Source: Lycium barbarum (lineage: Eukaryota; Streptophyta; Magnoliopsida; Solanales; Solanaceae). From it: DNA of 64,000 bases. The position numbers and the translations under genes are program-made. Below, in pieces: positions 53,924-64,000 of the stretch (positions are counted from its first letter, which is position 1; every line of letters begins with the position of its first letter). The notes below the pieces were generated by a model, which did not search any database, was not told the DNA's origin, and saw only the letters and a list, made by a program, of their open reading frames with translations. The stretch lies in the NCBI RefSeq assembly GCF_019175385.1, contig NC_083340.1, forward strand, positions 19,418,336-19,482,335. The letters run 5' to 3'.

Positions 53924-54370
53924 CTACATAACAAAATAATAACCGTGAATAAATAAAGTAACATCAAGAAATTAGCTACATTATTTAAGGTGAAAATTAG
54001 TTACATATCTTCTTCATTTTTAATTAGTTGATTTATTCGTTTGCTTTTATGTCAATGAAAATGAATTTAATACTAAAGCAGCAACATCTACAAGGATACT
54101 AGTTTAACTTTACAAATCTATAATTTGTTGGATAAGTGAAAAGCAATACAAAAAATTACAGTATTAGCTATAAAATTTGTTGCTAATCGATATGTCGCTA
54201 AATAACTCATAATTTTTTTATTGTTTTTTGCTTAGCGATAAAAATTGCTAGTTGCTAATTCCTATTTTAATTTTTCTTCTTAGTGAAGTGATAAGCTATT
54301 CAATAAGTATTAGTGCTAGATACTTTTTCTTTGAAACTGTAATTAGTGCTAGATTCATACAGATTACAAC

Positions 54371-54479
54371 ATAGTGTAGTTGGAGGTGGATGTCTTGGCC
54401 TATGGTTTCATAAGTCTCTTCTAAGAGTTGGTGCAAAAACTGAAGAAGATTGTTTAGAAGCATCTGTCTTGTTTCATTA
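54371..54479 (-). pseudogene. CPS: CPS-like exon c
   Basis: Acceptor cgtgcag/T at 54480. The split codon AG+T (Ser) joins exon b in perfect phase, followed by NETRQMLLNNLLQFLHQLLE and ETYETIGQDIHLQLHY. The donor TAT/GTTGTAATC is weak. The intron between exons b and c is 7.4 kb because it contains LINE1 and a TIR element. Confidence 0.75.
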
Positions 54480-55369
54480 CTGCACGAAAACAAAAAGGAG
54501 AACATAAATTAAATCGAAGTTGTACTCAATTATGATATTTTCAATTTCTTTTATTTTTCACATCTTTTGCGTTTTTTAGGGTAAAGTTATAAAGTGTAAA
54601 AAAAAAATACTTGCAAGCACTTATGAGCAAGATTGATATAAAATTTTAAAAAGATATCTATGAAAAAAGAAATATGTATACATATACAAAAACTTTTAAA
54701 ATTTGAGATTTTACTTTACTTTACTACTATTATATAAGAGATAGTTCCAGCTGCTTCCCATTATCCTCCTTGCCGACCATAGAGGACTATTTTGGCATTT
54801 AATTGAAATTAAGTTTAGTTCATGATTAGGGATATTGAACGAGATTCAGTAAAAGTTGGATTGTGTTGTTTAATTGACACAAATATCAAGAATTTCTCCT
54901 TTTTCGTAAGTTAAGTGATGTGTAGGGCCTTTTCTACAGCTATAATTTGCCCTTGTTACTTCAACTTATTCCTTTAGTTAACCATGTATAAATTTATAAA
55001 TTTTCGCAAGTTTGGGGACTTTAAATACCGTCAAATGCTGATGATTTCATTTGTACATGTGGGAGAACCGCACCCACAGTTTAACCCATCTCTTTTTAAC
55101 CTTTATATCAGTCAATCCTCTATCTAATTTTTAGAATCATTTTCTTATTACTAATGTTTTGCCTATTTACTTTAATACTGAAAATTCTGCAGAATAGTAT
55201 CCTATAAATAATTTACATTCCCTCTCTGTTTAACTTTTTTTTTTTTTTGTGAAAGTTCAACATTCCATTTTCCTTTATGGAACTTTATTAGAGATATTAT
55301 GGCAATGATGAGTATTAATATTTTTTTTTCCTAATAATGGCTTTTTGTTATGCATTGTTCATTCACTTA
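54480..55369 (-). other. CPS-like intron sequence
   Basis: AT-rich and non-coding. No exon, repeat end or RNA gene was recognised. Confidence 0.4.
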
Positions 55370-56070
55370 GGGGTTGTTTGGTTTTAAAATAAGTTTTGCA
55401 GAGATTAATAATACAGTAATTACTATGTAGGAGTTAGTTATACAAAGATTAATAGTGCAGGAATAGCTATATGGGAATTAGTTATGCAGAAATTAATAAT
55501 GCAGGAATTAGTACTTTCTGGATGATGCATTTGTTTAATAAAATTAATTTACATTGTAAAATTTAAAATATATGAAATCTCAAACTAAACTCATGTACCA
55601 ACCCAAAAAAATTTAAAATAAAAAATCTGCCATTGTACAAGTCGCGCGAATCAACAGTTAGTTTGAACTTCATAAAAAACTTCTTCTCTAAATTTATTAA
55701 CTATCTAAAATAAGAAGTATAACAAAATTTGACTACCAATTAATGTTCATTTTAATTCTTGGGACAACAAAATACTAGCTATCCCTAAACTCGATTTTTA
55801 TCAGTAGTAGTAGTAGTATTTCTATAAATTTTACCCAATATAAACACTATGTAAATGTATAATCAATGTGTATATATATTATACAATGGTTATACACTTG
55901 TTATATACTTGGTGTACACTTTTATATATACTTGTTATACATTTATTAACATCAATTTTTTTTAAAAATCCAAGTTTTTTTTATTAATAGTAGGACCAGG
56001 TCCAGAAGTACGATAATAGGGATAAAGAGTGATATAATAATTACCCATAATTACAACCACCAAACATTCC
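55370..56070. mobile_element. possible PIF/Harbinger-like TIR element in the intron
   Basis: The left end GGGGTTGTTTGGTTTTAA and the reverse complement of the right end GGAATGTTTGGTGGTTG pair imperfectly. The flanks are TTA on the left and TTT on the right. Short subterminal repeats (attaataatgcaggaattag) follow the left end, typical of such elements in plants. No transposase. The call is weak because the termini are diverged. Confidence 0.4.
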
Positions 56071-56785
56071 TTTTGCCATGATGTTCATTCCTGTTGAGTG
56101 ACAAGATCATAGACATTGCTGGCCTGCTTCTGTATGTATCTTCTCTTTCTGCTTTGTGTAGAGTAGTAGTGAAGCGGGAAGCAGAAAGAAGAGCGCTCTC
56201 CATGGAAATTTCTCTGTTTCTGCTTTGAAATGAGTGGTGAGAGGCTGTAACTGATTTCACTTAATTTTTTCATTTCCACTCCTATCCGCTTCCTTCCATT
56301 TCAAGCCACTGATTGTTTACTGTTTTGAGCTGACGGTATAATCAGTGATGCGTAAAGAAGCTAGTTCCAAGTATCGGGTAGTCCGGGAACCACCGCTGCT
56401 AATGTTGTTGTTTCGATTCCAGCTCGTTTGTGATGCTGAGATTGTTGTATGAACACTGAGCTTGTTGTTGCCTTTCTCCTATTCGATCTGGTATGCCCCT
56501 TCCTCTCTCTTTGCTATATTTACCTTCTCTGTATCTCTGCATTTGATTCTTGCTTGTTTTGTAATCTCCATTGTTCTGTCTTCTCTATGTTTCGATTGAA
56601 AAGCTTGGCTGAGCAAATATGTATCTTCCTCTTTGTGATTTAACCCATATAAAATTGACTTTTATCCATTCGATTGAGCACAACTTGGTGCTAATACCAC
56701 GAATTGAACATCGATCAACCTTATATTAATTAAAATCCCCTTTGAGGCTTTCCTGAGTTGGATCTTGATCATATTTGGTATGCAT
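56071..56785. other. unassigned stretch between TIR element and LINE1
   Basis: Mixed composition without a repeat signature or an intact frame. It may be the remaining intron or the far 3' untranslated region of LINE1. The short frames on both strands have no recognisable domain. Confidence 0.35.
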
Positions 56786-57032
56786 CTGTATTCTTTTTTG
56801 TTTTTTCTGTTTCCTGTATCCTGATTACACTGTGTTTTGCTGCTTGTTGGTATTCCTTCAGTGTGGTTGTTCTATGGTACCTGTTGAATTAAAATTCCTC
56901 CATTTATGTTAGATTGTGTACCTGCAACCATTAGCAAACAGTTAGTATAAACCAAATCCTTCACATTCTCCTCCCAAAGGATTTGAGTGTGAGGACCTCC
57001 TTTTCTCCCACCTTCCCCTATATTCAGTCTCT

Positions 57033-57863
57033 TTAATATGATCTGATTCTTAGATAGGGCAGCTGTAATTTGTTACTGTTCACAATTCTTTCACAGTGGC
57101 TCTCCATGTCATGAAAGGAATTGAATTGTGTGTCCCCTGTGTCCAAAGCTAAATTAGTCAAGTGATCTGCTAGTTTATTTCCTTCCCTATAAGTATGCTC
57201 TATCACCACCACTTTTTCCTCAATTATTCTCCAAATTATTTCCACCATATTAATGATTTTCCAAGGAATTTCCCATGTCCTTTGAATAATGTTCTTCAGC
57301 AATAGTGAATCTGTCTCTATCATTATTTGATCCTATTGATTGTCTTTTAAATACCTGAGAGCCTGTAAAATGGCAGGGGCCTCTGCCTCGGTGTTGGTGC
57401 TTTGAGGATCCTCTATTTCTCTGGCCTGTGCTTGTATCACATCTCCCCTTTCATCCCTTACACAAAAGGCCCATGAACTCGTACCCGGGTTTCCTCTTGA
57501 GGCTCCATCAGTATTGACTTTTATCCATCCAATATCTGGAGTTCTCCAAGTCACTGATGTTACTCTTATCTTTGGAGAATATCTCTGTAATGACTCCACA
57601 ATCACACTCCAATTATATGGTGCATATCTAAAAAATTTCCTTCTCACCTTCATGAATTGAATCAAAGTATGCATCACCTGGTAAATGAGTTTTGTGATTG
57701 ACACCTTCCCTTCATCTCTCATAGTGTTTCTCCTCTTCCAAAGTTCATAAATAATAATAGCAGGGATAGCTTGGTTGCTGCATTTGACATGTTGTCTACT
57801 AGGCATATCCCACCATCTGTTAATTATTTGGGTAACTTGCAAATTCTCAATATTTATTCCCAC
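57033..57863 (-). pseudogene. LINE1: RNase H domain
   Basis: GWIKVNTDGASRGNPGTSSW (first D), NTEAEAPAILQALRYLKDN (E), an in-frame stop at 57333, then IMIETDSLLLKNIIQRTWEI (D) and EGNKLADHLTNLALD (last D) to the stop at 57033. All four acidic positions are kept. Plant L1 elements of this type carry such a domain after the reverse transcriptase; it degrades the RNA template. Confidence 0.85.
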
Positions 57864-58300
57864 TGGTCCACAAAAATACTTCTAGATGGCTTGAGCTGTT
57901 GGTGAGTGTAAAAAGACATGGGAGGTATCTTCCACTTCTGGATGTTGACAACAATAGCATCTTGAAAGGAATTGGTGTCCCCATTTCTTCAACTTATCAT
58001 CCAGTAGTAGCTTGAACTTCCAAAATCTCCACATAAAAAAAGATATCTTTATTATTAGTCCTTTAATCCACATCTTCTTATAATAATTACTAGGATCTTT
58101 TCTTTGTCTGAGCAATTGAAATGCAGACCCAACTGTGAATTTCGCCCTCGAATCAAACTTTCAGAAAGCCTTATCTGCTTGGCCATTTTCATTTGGTGGA
58201 TTAATGAGCTGCACAATATGGTCTGCTAGATCCTCAGGAAGGATTCTTCTTCGCAACTGTTCATCTCATTGCCCCACTTCTGCAATTTCTTTTACAAGGA
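57864..58300 (-). pseudogene. LINE1: zf-RVT domain and linker
   Basis: An open piece (58115-57882) reads IKISFFMWRFWKFKLLLDDK and RCYCCQHPEVEDTSHVFLHS, the zinc-binding reverse-transcriptase tail with CxxC and H residues. Frame changes separate it from the RT on one side and the RNase H on the other. Confidence 0.75.
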
Positions 58301-60324
58301 TGATTGTGGGATCACACTCAAAATCTGGTGGAGTAATATGGTATAGGGCTCCCAGTCCTGTCCAATTATCAAACCAAAAATAAGAATTACCTTGTTGAAG
58401 CTTCCACCATATCTCATTTTCCATCTTATCTCTGTGTTTAATCATCTTCTTCCATACATAAGTACCTGATCCGCTAGGGCCTATCCCAACATGAAACTTC
58501 TTTAAGTACTTATTACTCATGAAAGTTGTCCATAAGGATTGTTTGGTTCTCATGTTCCACCACAGTTTAGCAAAAAGGGCTTTAGATATATCTTGTAGGC
58601 TTCTGAACCCCATGCCACCTTCTTCTTGTGGATGACATAAGGTTGTCCAAGTTGCCCAGTGCTTACTTGAGTTTCCCGCAGAGTTGCTCCAAAAGAACTT
58701 CAAGTACACCACTAGGGGGGTCACAAGCAGATAGTAGGTGTATAGGTATGCTCTGTAAAACATGTTTAATCAATGTTGTCCTTCCACCAATAGATAACAG
58801 CTTACCAGTCCATGAGCTCAGTCTATTCTGAATCTTTTCTATTATCTCCTTGTAGTGAATGTTCATTCTTCTCCTATAGTAAATTGGTACACCTAAATAT
58901 TTGAATGTAAAATCCTTTTCAGGAATCTGAGTGATATAAAATACCAACTCCTTAATGTTATGAGATGTCAAATGATGCATATAAACAACACTTTTCTGCT
59001 TGTTGATTTTCTGACCACTCACCTTCTCATAATTACTCAAAGTCTTCATCACTAATCTCACAGACTGTTCATTAGCAGAGGTGAAAATGATAGTATCATC
59101 TGCATATGCTAAATGATTGACATATGGACTCCATTTTGGCATCCCACATTCCTTGTAATCAGCCTCACTATGCAGTGCATTCAGAGCCCTAGACAAACAT
59201 TCTGCAGCCAAAATGAATAAAGTAGGGGACAGTGGATCTCCTTGCTTTACTCCTCCAGATGATTTGAAAAAACCATGAGGTTGCCCATTAATCAGAATGG
59301 AATACCAATTATTTGAGATAACTCTAAACACCAGATCAATAGTAAATTAACCAAACCCCATTCTCCTCAGGACTTTAGTTAGAAATAACCATGATACCCT
59401 GTCATAAGCCTTTGCCATATCAAGCTTAATGAAAACATTTGCAGGCTTTCCTCTAATCCTAATATCATGTACAATTTCCTGAGCCAACAGAATGTGTTCT
59501 ACAATACTCCTGCCTTTAACAAATCTTGATTGCTGAGGTGAAATGATCTCAGGTAGCAGATATATCAACCTTTCATGAATGATTCTTGAGATAACTTTGC
59601 TAGTGATGTTACTCAAGCTGATTGGCCTCATATCATAAAATGTATTAATTTCTTTCTTCTTTGGTATCAAAACCAAATTGGTACAAGTTACATACCTTGG
59701 GAGTTCATGCCCACAGAAGAAAGATCTCACCATGTTCACCAAGTCATTTGCAATAATTTCCCAACAAGCTTGGAAAAATCTTCCTGTGAAACCATCAGGA
59801 CCCCCTGCACTGTCTCCATTTAAACCAAAAACTGCTCTTTTCGCCTCTGCTTCATCTGGCATTTCATAGAGCTGTTGATTTTGTTCTTCTGTAACCATTT
59901 TAGGAATCTTATCAAGCATAGAGAAATCTGTAGGGATATTTTCCTCTTTGAATTGGTCTGAGAAAAATCTGATTGCTTCCTGCGCAATCTCCTCTTCAGT
60001 GTCCAGCCATGTACCTGTATGATCTTGAATTCTCTGTAACTGTAGCTTTCATTTCTTTCCATTGACATGAGCATGAAAGAATTTTGCGTTCCTATCTCCA
60101 TCCTGAAACCACTGCATCCCTGCTTTTTGTCTCCAAAATTTTTCTTCAATAGCATAAAACCTGATCAGATCAGCTTGTACCCTTTGTAGCCTTTCCTTGT
60201 TAAGCCTTGTAGGATTCTGTTCAAATTCCTTCTCATGCACCTGCACCACTTCCTCCAGAGTTGCAATTTGCTTGAAGATATCATCATAAGTGTCCCTACT
60301 CCACTTAGAGAGAGCTCTTCCCAC
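58266..60324 (-). pseudogene. LINE1: reverse transcriptase
   Basis: Ordered motifs: PDGFTGRFFQACWEIIANDL (59800), MRPISLSNITSKVISRIIHE (59620), FVKGRSIVEHILLAQEIVHD (59510), FIKLDMAKAYDRVSWLFLTK (59420), a stop at 59347 in the same frame, then GVKQGDPLSPTLFILAAECL (59240) and VNHLAYADDTIIFTS (59110, catalytic YADD). The thumb and connection follow to KLRSL-type segments near 58600. Upstream, 60324-60049 is the EN-RT linker. The frame changes near 58670 and 59830. Confidence 0.85.
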
Positions 60325-61163
60325 CTTTTTTTAACTTATTATGAAAGTTAAAGAAGGGGTCTGAGCCATAAGATTCCACCCAATTTTCCTTGACTACATC
60401 TAGAAAAGATTCATGCTCCACCCAAAAATTAAGAAACCTGAAAGATTTCCTAATTGGTCTACTATCTGCTCTCATATTTACCAGCAAAGGAGAGTGGTCA
60501 GAACCTTGTTTAATGAGATGCTCTACCTCCAAATTAGGAAAACAATTCTGCAGAGCCTGATTTCCCAAGCATCTGTCCAATCTTTTAAATATGCAAGCCT
60601 CATCAGATCTCCCATTCTACCATGTGAACATACTTCTAGTAAAACCAAGATCCATCAGTTGGCAAATGTCTATACATTGTCTAAAATCCTCTGTTTCCGC
60701 AAACTGTACAGGAAGACCCCCAAATTTCTCAATGTCATCTGTAATGACATTAAAATCCCCACCCACAAGCCATGGGATGGTGATGTGTGAAGACATGTCA
60801 TATAGATCCTCCCATAGAGTTATTCTCCCACTTCTATCAGTACTCGCATAAACAACTGTAAGCACCAACTCTTTCCCATCACCCAAATGAGTGAATCTAC
60901 AAGATAACAATTGTTCTGTATCTCTCATTATTTCTACTTGAATTTCTGCATCGACAAAAATCCAAATCTTCTCATTCACATTATGTCATGCTGTCCCCAT
61001 ATTTAGCCACAATTTGTACATGTCAATATGTCTAACATGCTCGAAAGGCTCCGGTAAGGCAACATAATTAAAAAGTTTTTGTCTATGCAATAGTACTACC
61101 CTCTCAAAGGCCTGTTGAGTGTTTACAGACCTTGTATTCCATACTAATGAGCTATTCATTGAG
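60305..61163 (-). pseudogene. LINE1: AP-type endonuclease
   Basis: The domain starts near 61163 with SSLVWNTRSVNTQQAFERVV (N in the metal site). Then FTHLGDGKELVLTVVYASTD (60890), PWLVGGDFNVITDDIEKFGG (60760, catalytic D and N) and KQGSDHSPLLVNM (60505, SDH motif). Frame breaks occur at 60985 and 60617. The enzyme nicks target DNA for priming. Confidence 0.8.
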
Positions 61164-61838
61164 AAACTCCTTTAGAATAGGCCTTCCTTGTTTGTACTCC
61201 TCCCACTGTCTTGGGAGGAACACTTTTATCCCTTGTCTTGTGACCCTTTTTAGTTTTTGTCAAGTGTTTAGGGGAAATATCTCCTTTATTTTTGCCCTCC
61301 ATTATCAGAACTAATAGTTTCACCTGCTTCCTCCTCTCCAATATCTATTTTATTCTGATTCACTTCTTCTTGTGTTGTATTTTCATGATCATTGGCTACC
61401 AGTTGAGACTTATTATTCCCTGAACTTGCCTGCTTTCTTTGTCTGTATCTTTACTGTTTTGATCTCTCTGATCCCTTACTTGTGTTTCCCTTTCATTGTT
61501 TTGTGTCCTGGCTTCATTATTTTGTTCCTTATTTGCAGATGATGATGTATCTCCTTCACCCATATTGTTTGCATCAGGTGGCTCTTCAGGTAAGTCCTTC
61601 ATTTGATCCACTTGTTGTCCAGCTGATTCCGCTTGCTGATATGAGCTTGAATTAACACTGTCTTTTACTTCTATGGGTTGAAGTACGTCTTGGCCTTCAG
61701 GAATCTGTTTGTTATCATCTTCTTTTTTGTTATCATTTTCCACGATATCTGTAATTGTTCTTTCTGAATCTTGTATGGCTATCTCCTCTGACTGATTATC
61801 CCCTACCCCTTTCTCCATTTTTTTAGTTCTATTAACGA
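61164..61838 (-). pseudogene. LINE1: ORF1-like N-terminal frame, short
   Basis: A 140-residue frame from 61818 (MEKGVGDNQSEEIAIQDSER) is acidic, glutamine/asparagine-rich and without a zinc knuckle. It ends at 61396. ORF1 of plant L1 elements is normally several hundred residues with a CCHC motif, so this copy is either 5'-truncated within ORF1 or internally deleted. The boundary to the CPS-like intron is near 61838. Confidence 0.5.
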
Positions 61839-61899
61839 AAATTAATTACGGCAATGGCTTGAAAGCGTGAGAAATTCAAAGACTCGACATAACACAAAC

Positions 61900-62094
61900 C
61901 TGTTTTTAGTAGAAACGGTAGCTTCTTCACTGAAATAAGATGTAATCATCTTACACATTATAGGAGATTTAGTCCATGCAAGTCTTTCCCTTGACTTCTC
62001 TACTTCAAATATACTTGCTGCACCTAAGAAATAAGCTACCAATAGCTCCCTTTTGCTTATTCCATAGTGTTCAAAATTGTACTGTGTAAACCAC
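61900..62094 (-). pseudogene. CPS: CPS-like exon b
   Basis: Acceptor ttctttag/G. The frame reads WFTQYNFEHYGISKRELLVA, YFLGAASIFEVEKSRERLAW, TKSPIMCKMITSYFSEEATV and STKN; donor AAAACAG/GTTTGT at 61899. ASIFE.E.S.ERLAW is the most conserved stretch of this part of the family. The exon is open throughout. Confidence 0.85.
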
Positions 62095-62212
62095 CTAAAG
62101 AATACAATCATATTTAATTAAAATATGAAACTTGAACTTTAATTTGTCTTTTCCCCACACTTCAAATTAAACAATTGAAGGAACTTTATCAACTATACCA
62201 AATTATACGTAC

Positions 62213-62310
62213 TTTGAATAATGGTCCATTCAAATTGATGTTGACTTTGGCATTTGTTGTAATCCAATTTTGCGGCCTCAAGATAGACATTATTGTTGAT
62301 GTCGGGCATT
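62213..62310 (-). pseudogene. CPS: CPS-like exon a
   Basis: Acceptor gcaatgtag/A at 62311; the codons read MPDINNNVYLEAAKLDYNKC then QSQHQFEWTIIQ. The exon ends CAAA/GTACGT at 62213. The phase does not fit the next exon: one G is missing (family CAAAGG/GT giving an R/K before W), unless a less usual donor at GTAC/GTATAA is used. Confidence 0.8.
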
Positions 62311-62828
62311 CTACATTGCAAATTTCAAAGATTAACACTGCATGCAAGTCAAATATTAAGAATATTTTTTCTATATACAGAAATTAAAGAAAATAATGCA
62401 CCAGACCTTTGCATGCCAAATAAGTCAGGGCATGGTGATAATGACTTATATTCAGATCTGGAAAGAATAATTAACAACTCTTGTACTATGTTAAATCAAT
62501 CGGCAAATAGCACTTTTAGCCCCTATGTCAATGTTATATTATGATTTAGTTCTTGTGTTATCCAACTAACAACTCTTAACCTTCAATTAAACTATTGGGG
62601 TGATATTGATCCTTCTGGTAATGGACCTCAAAAATGTTTACGGACAGTTAATTACAATGAGGGACAGTTCTGGTTATTATTTTTTGTCTGCTAGTATTTA
62701 ACAAGTTCTTTCTAGACAAATACTTGTGGAGTTGTGGTTTATGTTACGTGGCAACAAGTTTGACAATTCATACAAGCTGACTCTCATGGAAAAATACATA
62801 CTCAGGTAAGCTTGATTTGATGAAACTA
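62311..62828. other. intron/intergenic stretch upstream of CPS-like exon a
   Basis: No further CPS-like exon could be identified by eye. A small minus-strand AG...GT-bounded segment (62398-62450) does not translate into anything from this family. The part 62500-62720 has the look of a degraded repeat but no ends were found. Confidence 0.35.
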
Positions 62829-64000
62829 TTTTTTTTAACAAAGTGCCACTAAAACAGTGGCTTATTCATTAGCACAAACAAACAGAATAGTTTTACAAAT
62901 GGGGGAGGAAAAAAACAAAGAAACTAGAGAGTCTACTGATCAAAAGACCAACATAAGAAAAAACAGAAAAAGCAGTTAACTTGATCAACTGATCAAATTA
63001 ACATGAAGCAAAACAACAGACATGGAAGCATTAGCAGAAAATTGCGTAGTAGACTTGATGCCTTGGGTTGATGCCATGTTTGAACACCTCAAAGCTCTCA
63101 CCAGGTGCAATGGAATCAAAACCAAATGAATATTCTTCAGGCTATCAAGACTGTTCTACACTGTTCCAACTTCAGCTTTTGATATTTGAGCAGTTGAGAC
63201 CTATGAATCAGTAAACTGGTTCACTGTATTGCCAACTTGTACATCAACAGTTCCAACCTAATGGAATGAACATCACAGATATTTATACCACCATTCAGGT
63301 TAGTTCTATAGATAGTACAATTTGCCCCAACAATGAATACTAAGCTAAATTGACTCCACTACATCACTGCTATAACCTGCAAGCAACACTAGCTAGGAGC
63401 CTTTCTTGTTATAGACATTGTTCTGACGCTAGGAGTATGATATTTATCCAAATTAAGTAATCTTTTCCCTGCAGATGGAATATCATGAAAAGTATTGAAC
63501 TGAAAAGTACCTGCAAAATAAAAAACTAAGTTAGTAAAAACGTCTACCAGTATGTTCCCTTCTCTGAGCACATGTGTAATTTGCACTTCCACTCCGTCTC
63601 TCATCCTATTGATTGCTTTGATCTCCATTGCCACACTCCAAGGCACCTCCCAACCACCATCCAACATATTCTTCATTATCAATGAATCAGTCTCCAAAAT
63701 CACTGGTGTTAACTGCCTGTTAATGCAAAACTCTAGCCCCTCTTTAATAGCCACAGCCTCAGCAACTATATTTGTAGAATCAGGTAATTTTCTCCCTCTA
63801 GCACATATCAAATCTCCTTCATGGTTTCTAACACAAAAAGTAGCTGAACTAGGGCCTGGATTTCCTCTAGATGCACCATCTGTATTAAATTTATACCATC
63901 CAAAAGTAGGCCTGTTCCATTGAACCAGTTTCAATCCTATAGATGGCCTGCATTCTTCTAGGCACTGCACCAAATAATGCCATGATACAGGTAGATTCTA
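62829..64000 (-). mobile_element. LINE2, L1-like retrotransposon 3' part, cut by the window edge
   Basis: The minus strand carries an RNase H domain, about 560 bases of 3' untranslated sequence, and an A run (ttttttttt on the plus strand, 62829-62836) as the 3' tail. It runs off the window at 64000. It is related to LINE1 but is a separate insertion, since both have the same domain and neither continues the other. Confidence 0.75.
63389..63973 (-). CDS. LINE2: RNase H domain, open
   Basis: An uninterrupted 194-residue stretch: PTFGWYKFNTDGASRGNPGP (first D), NIVAEAVAIKEGLEFCINRQ (E), PVILETDSLIMKNMLDGG (D), HVLREGNILVDVFTNLVF (last D) and a tail ending at 63389. All four catalytic acidic residues are present and no lesion is visible here. 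The frame probably continues upstream into the reverse transcriptase outside the window, so the first methionine is not the true start. Confidence 0.75.
   Translation of the reverse strand: MVQCLEECRPSIGLKLVQWNRPTFGWYKFNTDGASRGNPGPSSATFCVRNHEGDLICARGRKLPDSTNIVAEAVAIKEGLEFCINRQLTPVILETDSLIMKNMLDGGWEVPWSVAMEIKAINRMRDGVEVQITHVLREGNILVDVFTNLVFYFAGTFQFNTFHDIPSAGKRLLNLDKYHTPSVRTMSITRKAPS

Larger units (their letters stand above)
56786..61838 (-). mobile_element. LINE1, L1-like retrotransposon with RNase H
   Basis: Minus-strand order: a short ORF1-like frame, AP-endonuclease, reverse transcriptase, zf-RVT, RNase H, 3' untranslated region. The 3' end is set provisionally at the A-rich stretch (minus: aaaaaacaaaaaagaata) near 56786-56810; a target duplication was not found. 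Several single stops (59347, 57333) interrupt an otherwise well-preserved frame. It sits in the CPS-like intron between exons b and c, in the same orientation as the gene. Confidence 0.8.
48057..62310 (-). pseudogene. CPS: copalyl-diphosphate-synthase-like (class II diterpene synthase) pseudogene, 3' half
   Basis: Five minus-strand exons in family order: 62310-62213 (MPDINNNVYLEAAKLDYNKC), 62094-61900 (YFLGAASIFEVEKSRERLAW), 54479-54371 (NETRQMLLNNLLQFLHQLLE ... GQDIHLQLHY), 53923-53731 (EAAELLVRTMNHCGGHM) and 48212-48057 (KSLVLDNSSCGINKDMKKTF to the stop). They match the C-terminal third of ent-copalyl diphosphate synthases, plastid enzymes that cyclise geranylgeranyl diphosphate toward gibberellins or other diterpenoids. 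The catalytic DxDD lies upstream of the part in this window. Splice sites (AG/GT) are mostly intact. A missing G at the first donor, a frame shift in exon four and a short final exon join argue for a pseudogene. The introns hold a LINE and a copia element. Upstream exons are not seen before the window ends. Confidence 0.8.

Noticed and set aside
56051..56643. Possible small host gene or 5' exon
   Set aside because: Short frames on both strands without a motif, next to a TIR element and a LINE 3' end; no supporting splice or promoter pattern.
58135..58383. Plus-strand frames over the LINE1 region, also near 60413-60851 and 63552-63923
   Set aside because: They are mirror images of the well-supported minus-strand LINE domains.
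62398..62450. Extra small exon of the CPS-like gene
   Set aside because: AG and GT borders exist, but none of the three frames resembles the residues expected before the MPDINNN segment.

Overview
The window is nuclear DNA of a flowering plant, most likely a member of the Solanaceae. The evidence is the repeat fauna: a SIRE-type Ty1/copia element with an env-like frame, Tekay- and Tat/Ogre-type Ty3/gypsy elements, the 3' end of a TS-type SINE, L1-like LINEs with an RNase H domain, and spliced plant-gene exons. Nothing bacterial, viral or organellar was seen. I found no tRNA or rRNA gene and no intact host gene.

Left part (1-36 kb) is a nest of retrotransposons. A partial LTR (1-742) is followed by sequence dense in TTGCAACAA palindromes around a roughly 165-base tandem array (743-2857), then a solo-type LTR (A1, 2858-5334). 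A 256-base spacer (5335-5590) and a fragment of a second LTR type (B, 5591-5955) run into the truncated gag of a Tekay-like gypsy element (A). The reverse transcriptase of A is split at 8071/30950 by a SIRE-like copia element lying on the minus strand (8072-30949, target duplication GAGAT). The two gypsy halves rejoin in frame. The copia element is itself broken by a PIF/Harbinger-like element (9433-10713, TTA), a solo LTR in its env-like frame (11554-13945, TTTTA), a complete non-autonomous Tat/Ogre-type element between pol and env-like frame (14784-24068, AAAGG), a composite of an Athila-type LTR piece and a gypsy RT piece (25201-27925), and a solo LTR in gag (28009-29806). Element A continues with RNase H, integrase, chromodomain and its 3' LTR (A2, 33482-36106).

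Middle part (36-47.3 kb): the same 256-base spacer recurs (36107-36362), followed by a complete LTR-LTR element of type B (36363-45646, CTTGA). It has no gag or pol, but carries an antisense reading frame. Its 5' LTR alone holds a 1 kb CCGA-rich TIR element, which in turn holds a 37-base piece of a TS-type SINE with a perfect 19-base duplication. Guanine-rich repeats and a foldback element follow.

Right part (47.7-64 kb) contains the only host gene recognised: the 3' half of a copalyl-diphosphate-synthase-like class II diterpene synthase on the minus strand, in five pieces from 62310 to 48057. One intron holds a complete Ty1/copia element (48707-53642), another holds an L1-like LINE (about 56.8-61.8 kb), and a second LINE lies just upstream. 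A one-base phase break at one splice junction and a frame shift in one exon mark it as a pseudogene. A SINE with target duplications lies just beyond its stop codon.
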